Part shown: in pieces, positions 10,113-21,027 of the stretch | How positions within the stretch are numbered: position 1 is the stretch's first letter | How the letters are laid out: the number at the start of each line of letters is the position of its first letter | DNA from: Portulaca oleracea | Lineage: Eukaryota; Streptophyta; Magnoliopsida; Caryophyllales; Portulacaceae | Direction of reading: 5' to 3' | DNA: 64,000 bases | NCBI GenBank assembly: GCA_029582165.1 | Contig: CM055879.1 | Span: 37,047,330 to 37,111,329 of the forward strand | Made by a program: the position numbers and the translations under genes | The notes under the pieces: model-generated | The model's input: only the letters and a program-made list of their open reading frames with translations | The model's database searches: none | Told to the model about the DNA's origin: nothing

Positions 10113-11586
10113 GTTGATGATAAAAGGTTGAACAATTTGAGATGAAGTAAAAGTTGCCTATGTTTTAAGCTAGTGTCCAGCTTGCTAACTTTATAAGTAG
10201 CTTTTGTTTTATAAGAATATGAAACTCTATGTGAAGTTGTAAACATAAAAAAAAATGTTTGAATTTTTGGTGCCACAAGAAGGCATCTATCCCTATCAAC
10301 ACGCTTTATCTTGGACCATATAAGTAATTTATCTTATAGAAATTATTCGTAGCAATTTAAAAATTGTAGAGGTTTAGAATTAACGGCACAAATATTAGGT
10401 GAGCTCATGAGCATTATGACTAGGCTTCATCTTGTTAGTTGTCAATAGCTGGTTATTCAAACATCACCTTCATGCTTAGTACGAGATTCTTAATGTTAGG
10501 TCATTGCATGTTCTATTGCTTTTTGTTACATATATATTCATTAGTACGCTAATACATGATTGCATTTATTTAAAATCACGTCCAATATGTAGATGCTTGC
10601 TGACGAGGTCCTTGTTAATTGTTATAGGATTTTTGGACGATAATATAATGAATTTTAGGGGTATTGGACAATAATGTACTGAACTTACTTTTTAAAACTC
10701 TAATACACTAAACTTTGACGATATTGAACAATAATGCACCCGAAAAAAATTCCGATAATAGTTGACTCGGTGGTTGTTGATCAGGGAAGTAGGCAAATGA
10801 TGAACCAACGGCCATAAATGAGGTTCAAAAGGCAAGAGAAATAGAGAAAGTAGGTCTCTTAAAGCAGGGGTCTTAACGTTGACAATTTGAATACCCAAGA
10901 GAACAAAGTAAATTATATTATTCGTTTACAGTTGACTATTCATTTGAAGTAGACTGCAAAATGCTTTTCTAAATTAACAAATTCTTTTTTGTCCAATATA
11001 ATGCATTGTTATTTATTCTATATTTCCTGATCAACATATTCTGTTAGATGTACGCTTGATAAGACTCAACATACTCTGATTTCAAAGAAAAAAAAAAAGA
11101 GACTCAACATACTATTGTCATCAAGCCTTATTGGCTGAGTTCTTAAATTAGTTTAGCAGTAGGCAGTGTCGTGTAACACGACATGTTAAGTATCATGGGT
11201 GGGTTGTGTAACTTAGCACATGCATATTCTAGCTCCAGAAACTCCAGAAAGTTATGTTGCGTTGAAACAGGCATATACCTTGACACCTTGTTATTGGAAA
11301 CAATTGTGTCGTTCAGTCTTGAATGCGCGACAAGGTTTTCGCTTAGGATTTCCTATATTATGTTTTCTATTGCTTAAAGCCTTGGCTGTCAAGGTTGGTG
11401 ACTATGGGTTGAGAGTTCTATCGTTGAACCGCGAGAGAGATTGAATGAATCTTTGTAAATGCGTTGTAAACTTGTAATCCTCTGATGTTGTATTATTTCG
11501 TAGTTTCTGTTTCTGGATTTGAATTTTTCCTCATTAAATCATATGTTCAATCTTTTACTTTTGTTATTACTAATTTACTTAAGCTG
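10113..11586. other. Intergenic DNA with an unidentified open frame near 11.2-11.4 kb
   Basis: No known gene. A plus-strand frame at 11220-11444 (74 codons, starting MHILAPETPESYVALKQAY and ending SLNRERD) looks more protein-like than its surroundings. I recognise no family; it could be an exon fragment. Segments at 10620-10760 contain AATAATGNACTGAA-type words seen twice, probably a repeat end. Confidence 0.35.
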
Positions 11587-11591
11587 CTAAA

Positions 11592-12251
11592 TGTTGGGTG
11601 TGAAGACCAATTTGATGTGGGAGTGAAGACCAAAATAGGAGAAGGAGGAAGCAAAACGGGAAGACAAGGGAGGCGCCGGCAGCGTCGGGCATCGACGACA
11701 CAAATGCTACCCGCGCCGCGGAGGGCGCTGGCAGCGTCTTGTCCAGAAGGCGCCCTCTTGTGCACGCTGCCAGCGCTGGGGAGCTTCCACCAGCGTCTTT
11801 TTTTGCCGCGTCGATTGGGCCGTCTCTTGCGTCTGTTCTTTTGAGGCCCAAGTTGTGTGGCGGCTGTTTTTAGGTTATTATCAACCTAGTTCCCCTTGAC
11901 TCTTCTAATATATATAGGGGTCTTGTTCTCCTTGTTTTTTTACACCACCTAGCAATTGAGAGTATTTCATCTTATACCACAAGGGATTGACCTGTAATCT
12001 CTGTGTTCCTGAGGGAGTTGTGTGAGGCTCAACTGTGAGTGTTGAATTCTCAGGTTGTAACTCTAGGAAGGTTGTGAGAGATTGTGGAGGTCTTGGAATC
12101 TCTGAAACACCGTTGTAATGCTCTGATAGTGCATCGTTCTTGGTTTTTTCCCGGTTTGGGTTTTTCCACGTTAATTCCTTTGTGTCGAATCTTTATTTAT
12201 TTTTCTCCCATATTATTGTTTGTCCGCTACTACGCCTTGAGAATCATAACA
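11592..12251 (+). repeat. 5' LTR of the gag-only copia element
   Basis: Begins TGTTGGGTGTGAAG and ends CATAACA. It contains a GC-rich block near 11670-11790, a TATATATA sequence near 11910, and pairs with 13856-14514. Confidence 0.93.
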
Positions 12252-12253
12252 AC

Positions 12254-12265
12254 TGGTATCAGAGC
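12254..12265 (+). other. Primer-binding site (initiator Met-tRNA)
   Basis: TGGTATCAGAGC, complementary to the 3' end of plant initiator tRNA-Met, lies two bases after the 5' LTR. This is the standard copia priming site. Confidence 0.92.
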
Positions 12266-12303
12266 TTTGGTTGGAGCGTGGCTGATCTGCAGACTGAGAA
12301 GCA

Positions 12304-13767
12304 ATGACGGGAGCTATTGTGAAGATTCTGAAATTCGATGGGAAAGACTACGCATGGTGGAGGATGCGCGTTGAGGATGTGCTCCGCCAGCAAAGTTTGC
12401 ATCTTGCGATGGGTGATAAGCCAAAAGAAATGGAACAGAAGGATTGGGAAGTGCTTGATGATCAGGCATTCAGTACGGTTAGGCTGACGCTAGCTCGAAA
12501 CGTGGCTTTCAACGTCAAAGATCAGAAAACGACAGAAGACCTGCTTGAGGCCTTGCAAAACACATATGAGAAACCTTCGGCGATGAACAAGGTATATGTG
12601 TTACGTCGTTTGTTTGAATTTAAGATGCAAGAATCTGGTGATATGCATGATAGTATGAATGAGTTGAATATAATACTATCAAAGTTAACCTCTGTGGGAT
12701 TTAATTTCGACGATGAGATGAATGCTAACATACTATTGGCTACCCTACCTAAGTCTTGGGAAACTTTTGTGACTTCTGTAACTTCTTCTACTAAGAAGGG
12801 TGAGAAACTGAAGTTTGGGGAAATTAGGGACTTTGTCCTGAATGAAAGTATTCGTAGGAAAGATTCTGATGTGTCTGAGTCTTCGGGGAACGCTTTGACT
12901 GTCAGGGGTAGGAGGAATAGTGGGAGCTCGAGTCGGGGTCGATCAAAATCTAGAGGCCGAAACATGGAGCAAGTGTTGTGTTGGAACTGTGGTGATAGAG
13001 GTCATTTTCGTAGGGATTGTCCCAAACCTAGAAAGAGCAATCATAATGACCATGACTCTGTATATTCTGCCGAGGATATTGGTGATGCCCTAACTGTTAG
13101 TGTTGACAAGTCAAAAGGGAATTGGGTGATAGATTCGGGTGCTTCGTTTCACTTTTCGTCTAGCAGGGAGGCCTTTAGCAATTTTGTGAGTGGGAGGTTT
13201 GGCAGGGTTAGGCTTGCAAACGGTCACAACCTAAAGGTGCTAGGAAGAGGTGATGTGAACATTAAAACCTTTAAGGGTGGAACTTGGAGGTTGAAGAATG
13301 TTCGGTATATCCCATGTCTGACCAAGAACCTTGTATCTGTGAGTCAACTGGATGAGGAGGAGTTCACGACGAGATTTAAAGATGGTCATTGGAGGGTAAC
13401 GAAAGGATCTCTGATAATTGCTAATGGCAGGAAAAAGGGGAAACTATATTCTGTCATTGATAACTCTAACATGCCGGTTCATGCTCGTCAAAGGCGTGTT
13501 AGCTTCTCTGATGAGAGAAGGGCACCAGAAACGAGGAGGTTTCAGGTCGAGGCTACAGGAACGGATGATCAGCCGAGGAACGCATCTAACCTGCACGGGA
13601 ATTCGACAAGTTCAATACGAGGTAAAATCCCAATCCAAAATTCCCCTAAGTTGTTGACGATGATGCGTATGTCGAAGTTGCAGGGGCGTGATCAGTTCAA
13701 GTGGGAGCCTGTTACAAAAAGCGGAGTTGATGGGAGGTCAACTGGGACCTCTGTTGATCTTTGCTGA
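12304..13767 (+). CDS. Copia Gag with truncated protease (487 aa)
   Basis: This encodes the capsid polyprotein of the element. The N-terminal half is a copia-type Gag (UBN2-like), including FDGKDYAWWRMRVEDVL at the start and LPKSWETFV at mid-domain. A CCHC zinc knuckle CWNCGDRGHFRRDC has metal ligands Cys226, Cys229, His234 and Cys239, preceded by an Arg/Ser-rich linker. The aspartic-protease signature WVIDSGASFHF puts the catalytic Asp at residue 277. After KKGKLYSVIDNSN the protein leaves the usual protease-integrase order and runs into a basic tail to residue 487, which I read as an internal deletion joining the protease start to the 3' end. The gag frame has no stop, unlike the gypsy element nearby. 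The ATG is the first in the long frame, 39 bp after the priming site. Confidence 0.88.
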   Translation: MTGAIVKILKFDGKDYAWWRMRVEDVLRQQSLHLAMGDKPKEMEQKDWEVLDDQAFSTVRLTLARNVAFNVKDQKTTEDLLEALQNTYEKPSAMNKVYVLRRLFEFKMQESGDMHDSMNELNIILSKLTSVGFNFDDEMNANILLATLPKSWETFVTSVTSSTKKGEKLKFGEIRDFVLNESIRRKDSDVSESSGNALTVRGRRNSGSSSRGRSKSRGRNMEQVLCWNCGDRGHFRRDCPKPRKSNHNDHDSVYSAEDIGDALTVSVDKSKGNWVIDSGASFHFSSSREAFSNFVSGRFGRVRLANGHNLKVLGRGDVNIKTFKGGTWRLKNVRYIPCLTKNLVSVSQLDEEEFTTRFKDGHWRVTKGSLIIANGRKKGKLYSVIDNSNMPVHARQRRVSFSDERRAPETRRFQVEATGTDDQPRNASNLHGNSTSSIRGKIPIQNSPKLLTMMRMSKLQGRDQFKWEPVTKSGVDGRSTGTSVDLC

Positions 13768-13855
13768 ATAAGAGCGAGATGGGTGCACTAGAGGATACGA
13801 GAAGGTGTTAAAGTGGTAGAAGATTGCGTCTGCAATTGGTCTTCAAGTAGGAGAT

Positions 13856-14514
13856 TGTTGGGTGTGAAGACCAATTTGATGTGGGAGTGAAGACCAAAAT
13901 AGGAGAAGGAGGAAGCAAAACGGGAAGACAAGGGAGGCGCCAGCAGCGTCAGGCATCGACGACACAAATACTACCCGCGCCGTGGAGGGCGCTGGCAGCG
14001 TCTTGTCCAGAGGCGCCCTCTTGTGCACGCTGCAGCGCTGGGGAGCTTCCACCAGCGTCTTGTTTTGCCGCGTCGATTGGGCCGTCTCTTGCGTCTGTTC
14101 TTTTGAGGCCCAAGTTGTGTGGCGGCTATTTTTAGGTTATTATCAACCTAGTTCCCCTTGACGCTTCTAGTATATATAGGGGTCTTGTTCTCCTTGTTTT
14201 TTTACACCACCTAGCAATTGAGAGTGTTTCATCTTATACCACAAGGGATTGACCTGTAATCTCTGTGTTCCTGAGGGAGTTGTGTGAGGCTCAACTGTGA
14301 GTGTTGAATTCTCAGGTTGTAACTCTAGGAAGGTTGTGAGAGATTGTAGAGGTCTAGGAATCTCTGAAACACCGTTGTAATCCTCTGATAGTGCATCGTT
14401 CGTGGTTTTTTCCCGGTTTGGGTTTTTCCACGTTAATTCCTTTGTGTTGAATCTTTATTTATTTTTCGCCCTTATTATTATTTGTCTACTAACTACGCCC
14501 TGAGAATCCTAACA
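13856..14514 (+). repeat. 3' LTR of the gag-only copia element
   Basis: Matches 11592-12251 with scattered substitutions and small indels. A purine-rich tract AGTAGGAGAT sits directly before it, as expected for the polypurine tract. Confidence 0.93.
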
Positions 14515-15327
14515 CTAAAACCATTTGAAATCCTAACATTATCATTTGTTATAGTGTAATGACTTTTAAAAAAAAAGTTTTTAATGACTTTATGTCTTCG
14601 ATAATTTGATTGCATGCTTAAGTTTAGATTTTTACATTTCCTATATACCATTAATTATTCCTAAGCAGTAAGCACATTTAAGTAGCTAGCTAATTAAACT
14701 AGAAAAAAAAAGTACAGATAAATATAAATATTTTATCTTGACCAAATATAAAATACATTAGTCACAAATCTATCATTAGACACTCATGATCGATCAATAA
14801 AAAAGATTAGACTAGATTACATGGGAGTTTACATTAATCACGAGTAAAACATAGATAATAAATAAAGGACATGTTCAGTAAAGGGCATATTCATGACGGC
14901 AGCAATATTGCTAAGAAGTGTCGGCAATTTTTGTTTCTTTTTCCCCCCACAAACTTAAGAAAATGAATATAGGAATCTTTCGTGAGAGGTTTCGCATAAT
15001 TTGATGGAACAAAATAGCAGGTGCTTAAAGATCACTTGGGGGATCATCTATTTAGAATTCAAAATTAGGTGCATCTGGTTGTATTAAGTCTTTGACGGAA
15101 TAACGAGTTAGAGTGGCTTTTTGTATTTAAGAATTGCATGGAAATTTATGTTAATTAAGTTTAATGCTTCAGCACTTCAATCATTTTCTGTCATGCCATA
15201 CAAATCTAAACTTTTATTTGTTCGGATTATTGTCGGGCTTTAAATAACTCTCCCAAATTAGTAGAACAGCACAATAATCGATCTCTCTGTTAGCTGCCCT
15301 CGTGTATACACTTCTTCATATGATCAA
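14515..15327. other. Gene-free AT-rich spacer between two retrotransposons
   Basis: I see no gene, repeat boundary or RNA motif here. Confidence 0.5.
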
Positions 15328-15601
15328 TGATGTAGTCTCGAGGAGAGGTGTTGTATTGATGGAGAGAACCCTCTCGAGGAGCTACAACAGAATCAGAAAA
15401 ACAGAGAGGAAGAGAGACATAGAGAGAGATAGAAATTGTGTTTGTATTGATATTTGATTTGATGATCAAAACAGTAAAGATACTTGACTATTTATTACAA
15501 GAGTTTCCGCCAAACCCAGCTACTAACAACCCACCCACTCTGTTATAACAAACTCTGTTATAACAACTTCCAATTAGTTAGAATATATTTCCCCTATATC
15601 A
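15328..15601 (-). repeat. 3' LTR of the chromovirus
   Basis: On the minus strand it starts TGATATAGGGGAAATATATT and ends GACTACATCA. A polypurine tract AAAGGGGAAGGAA precedes it. It is nearly identical to 31270-31541. Confidence 0.93.
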
Positions 15602-15630
15602 TTCCTTCCCCTTTAAGATAAGCTTTGCCC

Positions 15631-16957
15631 TCAAAGCTGTTGAAAATCAGGAAATCGTTGCTCAAACTCATCTGGCCAGACCCAAGTGGCATCGTGCAAT
15701 TCTGTACCAACCCATTGAACCAAGTATTGAACAGCAGCTTGATTTCTCCTCTTCTGAGTACGTTTGTCGATAATAAGATGAGGCTGTAGCACAGAAGCTG
15801 CATCCTTTCCATGAAGAAAAACAGGAATATGAGGAACATTAGGCTAGACTCCATTAAAGCGCTTTAGTTGAGAAACATGCAGAACATTGTGAATTTTGAC
15901 ATCTTCCGGAAAATGAAGCTTATAAGCCTCTGTCCCCACACGATCAGTAACCTGAAAGGGGCCAAAATATTTGGGAGCTAACTTCTCATTCTTTGCGACA
16001 TTTGGGTAGATTGCTGTAAGGTTGTAATTTGACAAGAACCCAATCTCCAATTTGGAATTCTTGTTCAGTCCTGTGGGCATTTGCTTGTTGAATCATTCGA
16101 TGTTGAGCTGAGCGAAGAGTTTGCTTCAACATTCTGATCATTTGTTCGCACTGCTGTAAAGGGCTATCTACAGTTGCTACCTTAGACTCTCCAGGAAGGT
16201 AGGGTAGATGAACAGGAGGGGTATACCCATAAACCACCTTGAAAGGAGTCCTGCCAATGGATGTGTGGTAAGAAGTATTGTACCACCATTCTGCCAATGA
16301 CAGATATTTGCACCAGTCCTTCGGAGCTTGCGAGCACATACACCTTAAGTAAGTCTCTAAGCACCTATTCACGACCTCTGTCTGGCCATCAGTTTGTGGG
16401 TGATATGAAGAAGACATCTTGAGATCAACCCCATGGACAGAAAATAGAGCCTGCCAGAATTGACTAAGGAAGATGGGATCCCTATCACTGACAATGCTTA
16501 GAGGCATACCGTGCAACTCATACACAAAATCAAGGTAGATTTGTGCAACATCAAAAGCAGAGTACGGATGTCGCAGCGCCATGAAATGAGCATACTTACT
16601 CAACCGATCTACCACCACAAAGATGATTGTATTGCCCATAGATTTAGGCAACCCATCAATAAAATCCATTGACACATCCTCCCAAACACCGTTAGGAATA
16701 GGAAGAGGCTGAATCAGCCCTGGATAGGCCGCATGATCATATTTACAAGTCTGACAAATGTGACACTGTCGAATGTAATGGGTGACTTGTTTATTGATCC
16801 CTTTCCAGTAAAATAAGTTTCTGACCTTCTTGATAGTGGCATCTCTGCCCGAATGGCCACCCACGGGAGAAGAATGACTCCATTGCAAAATTTTCTCCTT
16901 TAAAGAATCATCCGGACCCACCACCAACTTCCCCTTTCTCCTCAGAACACTATCCAC
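15631..16957 (-). pseudogene. Chromovirus integrase with GPY/F module and chromodomain (broken)
   Basis: Integrase inserts the cDNA copy into host chromatin. The frame starting at 16957 carries the zinc-binding HHCC module (HSSPVGGHSGRD ... CHICQTCK) and the catalytic core with DD35E residues: Asp in VSMDFIDGLPKS, Asp in SIVSDRDPIFLS and Glu in HPQTDGQTEVVNR. A frameshift near 16020-16035 separates this from the GPY/F module ([12 protein letters not shown] to [11 protein letters not shown]). An in-frame TAG at 15844-15846 then separates the chromodomain, which contains VQYLVQWVGTELHDATWVWP and ends DFQQL at the stop 15631-15633. Chromodomains direct insertion toward marked heterochromatin. 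Two lesions make the gene non-functional as it stands. Confidence 0.9.
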
Positions 16958-17028
16958 CAGAGTGTAATGACGTCTTTGTTATACCTTCTTTGAAGCTTCG
17001 CCTGATAGATAAAGTGGGTCAGCTCATT

Positions 17029-18270
17029 TCAACTATTTTGAGCGACAATTGAGTCGATGGTAGACACAGCCATCACTAATAATTCAGCTCCCGAAATTCT
17101 AGAGAGTGCATCTGCTGCCACATTCTCCTTCCCACTCTTGTACTGAATTTCATATGTATACCCCATCAATTTTGAAAGCCAAAATTGTTGGAAAGGGGTA
17201 GAGACTTTGTTCTCCAAAAGCCATTTCAAGCTTTTTTGGTTAGTCCTGATAATAAAGGGCTGGTGAAGTAAATATTGCTCCCATTTTTGCACAGCAAAGA
17301 CCAAAGCGAGCAGCTCTTTTTCATAAACAGAGAGATTTATCCATCGAGGTCCCAAAGCTCTACTAATGAAAGCCAAGGGGTGCCCATCTTGCATCAAAAC
17401 AGCCCAATACCACCCATAGAAGTATCGGTTTCAACCACAAAGGTCTTGTTGAAATCCGGTACTGCTAAGACAGGAACACTACACAAAGCCTTTTTCAGTT
17501 AAACGAAAGTTGTAGTAGCTTCATCAGTCCACTGAAAAGTCCCTTTCTTCAATAGAGATGTCATCGGTTTACTTATCAAAGCAAAATTCTTCACGAATTT
17601 CCTGTAGGACCCAGCCAATCCCAAAAAACTCCTCTAACTCTTTTATATTTTTAGGAATAGGCCATTCTTGCACAACCTGAATTTTACTCGGGTCAATTGC
17701 AACCCCTTCCCCATAAATATAATGGCCAAGGTACTCCACTTTGTTTACTCCAAAAGCACATTTACTCCTTTTTGCCAACAACGTATTCTCTCTCATGATT
17801 TGAAAGACAATGTCCAAATGAACAATGTGATCCTCCAAGCTCCTACTGTAAACCAATATATCATCGAAGAAGACCAACACAAACTTTCTCAGATACTTTT
17901 TGAAAACATGATTCATCAAACTCTGAAAGGTGGCAGGTGCATTAGTAAGGCCAAAAGGCATTACTAAAAATTCATAATGGCCATTGTGAGTTTTGAAGGC
18001 AGTCTTGTAGATGTCATCTTCATACATTCTAATCTGATGATATCCAGATGGAAGATCAATTTTGCTGAAAATGACAGCTCCAGCTAATTCATCAATAAGT
18101 TCCTCAACAATTGGAATAGGAAACTTATCTTTGATGGTATTTTTGTTTAATTCCCGATAATCAACACATAGCCTCCAACTCCCATCCTTCTTCCCCACCA
18201 ACACTACAGGTGATGCAAATGGACTGAAACTGGGTTGGATAACTCCATTAAGCAACATTTCTTCAACCAA
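17029..18270 (-). pseudogene. Chromovirus reverse transcriptase and RNase H (broken)
   Basis: This region encoded the polymerase and RNase H. Reverse transcriptase motifs are clear in the frame 18270-17569: [43 protein letters not shown] and the catalytic box [12 protein letters not shown] (the F-x-D-D form typical of this group). Frame changes and a stop then occur between about 17569 and 17400. RNase H follows at 17397-17029, with HPLAFISRAL, YEKELLALVFAVQKW and the terminal KENVAADALSRI. The usual Asp of the RTDQKSL motif reads Asn here (RTNQKSLKWLL). The polyprotein cannot be made intact. Confidence 0.9.
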
Positions 18271-18432
18271 CTTCTCTATAATATCTTTTTATTTGAGAGG
18301 ATACCTATATGGCCTAATATTGACCGGCCCGGTATTTGGCAGGAGAGGGATTTTGTGATCAAACTGTCCTCGAGAAGGGGGTAATTGAGTAGGTTCGAAA
18401 AGATCACGAAAATTGTCCAAAACAGGACCAAT

Positions 18433-19843
18433 TCAAAGCGGTTCGATAATGATGGCCACCTTACAACAGTGTGGTGAGTCTAAGTTACTCCCAGTATTCA
18501 CAACTTGAATCAAACATAGTTGGGTAGGTTGCTCTAACATTTTCTTAAGGGCTCCTTTTTTAGCAACAGTAACTCCCCTCTTGATACCTCTCAACACATG
18601 ATTCTTCCCTTCATACTCAAACTCCATCCATAAATTCCTAAAATTCCATTTGATAGTCCCCAATAACTCCAACCATTGGATTCCCAACACCATATCACAC
18701 CCTCCTAGAGGTATTAACAATACATCAGACTCAAAGATAGTCCTCTGTAATTGTCAATTAAATCCATTGCACACATGCCTACACTGTAGCTGACTGCCAT
18801 TAGCTACTGTTACTGCCTGCGAGGGTGTACTGTCCATCCTACATCCCAACCTTTTGGCTAAAGTCAGATTCAAGAAATTATGAGTACTCCCTAAATCTAT
18901 TAGAATGTGCAAAGGTTTTTTGCCGTAATAGCCAGTAACCCTCATAGTCCGATACCCCGGGTTACCGTTCAAAGCACTGACAGATATATGAGGGTCAATA
19001 TCAAGCCCCTGAGTGTTAACCCCTTGCCACACTACTTCCTCTTCTTCACAATCTCCTTCTTCATTCACTCCCGGTACTTCCACCAAAAATAATTGAGTGC
19101 TCCTATGAGGACACACATGACCCCTTTCATAGGGCTTGTCATAGTAATAACATAAGCCCTTAGCCATCTTCTCAGCCCTTACTGAAGCTGGGATAAATCG
19201 AGTAAGTTGTCTGTTGTTCCCACTCGGCTGAATTGGTGATGGTTTTGGTGTAGGTAATAAAGGTTTGTATGAAGTGATTGGTTTCTGGCTTGAAGAGTGA
19301 TTTGGTTTGAATGAGGATGTTGTAATTATTTTTGTGGAGGGTACTTTCAAGGCAGAAACAGTTTCTTCTTGACAACGCGCATAATCTATAGCCTCTGTGA
19401 GGGTCGTTGGTTTGAAGGCTCTAACAAAGCTCTTTAGCTGGGGTTGCAGACCTCCGATAAAGCTATCAAGGAAATGGGCATCAGGCAATACTACATTCCT
19501 CATCAACATAAGGGCTCTGAGTTCTTCGAATTTGTCAACATATTCTTCTAATGACCCAAGCTGCTGTAACTTATTAAATTCTTCTACCACTCTAGGTCCC
19601 AATTCATCCTTGAAACGAGCACACACATCAGCCACAAAATCCTCCCAATCAACACTTCTCCTTCCCATTGAATAGCTACTGTACCATAATTCTGCCTTCC
19701 CTACCAAATACATTGATGCTAACTCAACCCTCTGATCATCCGACACTTTACACAGTGAGAAATAGCGTACACATTTTTTAATCCAGTTTCTTACGTTAGT
19801 ACCATCAAACACAGGAAATTCAACCCTCGGATTAACATGTAAG
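18433..19843 (-). pseudogene. Chromovirus Gag (C-terminal part) and protease (broken)
   Basis: The retrotransposon gag domain is seen in NWIKKCVRYFSLCKVSDDQR, LWYSSYSMGRRSVDWEDFV and LDSFIGGLQPQLKSFV. The zinc knuckle is damaged: the expected first Cys pair reads CYYYDKPYERGHVC. The protease active site reads ILIDLGSTHNFL, with Leu where Ser or Thr is expected after the catalytic Asp. A frame break at about 18750 separates the last part of protease (DMVLGIQWLELLG). The gag N-terminus lies at 30969-31207, beyond the inserted element. Confidence 0.88.
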
Positions 19844-21005
19844 TGTAGACACCGGATTTTGTACCGGTATTAGTTCTAGTTATTTGTAAAAGTAAGCTAG
19901 CCGAGTAGTTTGGTAGCATGCAAGCCCATTTCTTTTCTAGCCCGAGAGCAAGCAAAATAGCCCAGCAATTACGGTCGACCCGGTGAGTTCGATAAGGCCA
20001 AAGCACATTTCACTTGGCGTGAGCGTGCAGTTCTTTGGGCCAAAGCCTGTTCGATTTGGCAAGAACCTGCAGGTTCTTTGGGCCAAACACAGCTCAGCCC
20101 AAAGCTAAACTCGGCTGAGTTTCGTCATCGCGGCTAAACCTAAACCCTAAACGCCCCCCTGCTCCCCCTATTCCACTATAAATTAAACCCTTTTTTTCCT
20201 TCCATAGACACACCATGGTATGCTAGAGTATTGACACTAGCATATTCTCTCCACCTCTTCTCTCCCTTTGCATGCTGCTTCACTAAAGGTTAGCATAGTT
20301 GATGTAAAACATGTAGTAATCTATCGAATTCATTCTTTTTATATTTTCAATGTTTTGCATGGTTTTAATGATGAATTTGTGAAATTCATATCTAATTCCT
20401 CCCTTTTAGCTTTTGTTTTGCTTTAATTTAATTCTAGTAGAGTCTATTCGTTGAATAGGCGGATTTGATGATTTTAATTGTCAAATTCGTAACCTTACCC
20501 CCGAATCCATCTTTGGATTCGCAGGCCGGAGTCTATATTTAAATGGTTTTTTGTTTTTCTCCTAAAATTCAACTGGCGACTCTATTTTCGTGCTTTGGTG
20601 TTTACCTTTTTTATGATTTTTGTGACCTAATTTGTGTTTAGCGCAAAGAGCAACCCGGCTTGGTTCAATTCATGAACCCAGACGGGTTTTCACCTTCTTT
20701 TTTTTTTACCGTGGTTTCTTTTTTTCTCCTTTTCTTGTGGGATCTGCAGTCGCGAACCCGTCTTGGTTCCAGCTGTGAACCCAGACGGGTTCCCGGTGTT
20801 TTTTCCCTTCCTTTTTGTCTTTTTTCCCTTTTTTTTAAAAAAATGTGAATCTTGGGCTCACGGCGCATAAATCTTTTTCTTAATCTGTTAGCAAAATTAT
20901 TCTTGAAAGTTCAACCTTATTTAAGGTTAAGCAATCCTAGTCGGCTCCCAATCAATCTCCTTAAGTAGCGCCGCGAAAAAGGTCATCAATTTTTCGGGGT
21001 CTACA
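19844..21005 (+). repeat. 5' LTR of the PMD-carrying element
   Basis: Starts TGTAGACACCGG and ends GGGTCTACA. It includes two imperfect hairpins near 20650-20690 and 20753-20790, whose arms are the AACCCGTCTTGGTTC type and GAACCCAGACGGGTT. TATAAATTAAACCC near 20178 is a candidate TATA region. It differs from the 3' LTR mostly within 19970-20095. Confidence 0.93.
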
Positions 21006-21006
21006 G

Positions 21007-21027
21007 ATTGGCGATTCCACTGGGGAC
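21007..21027 (+). other. Primer-binding site of the PMD element
   Basis: TTGGCGATTCCACTGGGGAC follows the 5' LTR by a few bases. From recall, similar sequences prime Tat/Ogre-type elements with an Arg-type tRNA. The exact tRNA needs a search. Confidence 0.6.

Larger units (their letters stand above)
11592..14514 (+). mobile_element. Non-autonomous copia-type element with gag only (TR-GAG-like)
   Basis: Two direct LTRs of about 660 bp (TGTTGG...AACA) bound a 1.6-kb internal region, and a 5-bp duplication CTAAA flanks the element (11587-11591 and 14515-14519). The internal region has a primer-binding site for initiator Met-tRNA and a gag frame that runs into the protease start and then stops. 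Integrase, reverse transcriptase and RNase H are missing. Size and content fit terminal-repeat retrotransposons with a GAG domain. The LTRs differ at roughly 25 positions by eye, so the insertion is not very recent. Mobilisation would need pol from a relative. Confidence 0.93.

Noticed and set aside
12522..12965. 147-codon minus-strand frame
   Set aside because: It is the antisense of the copia gag and has no independent motif.
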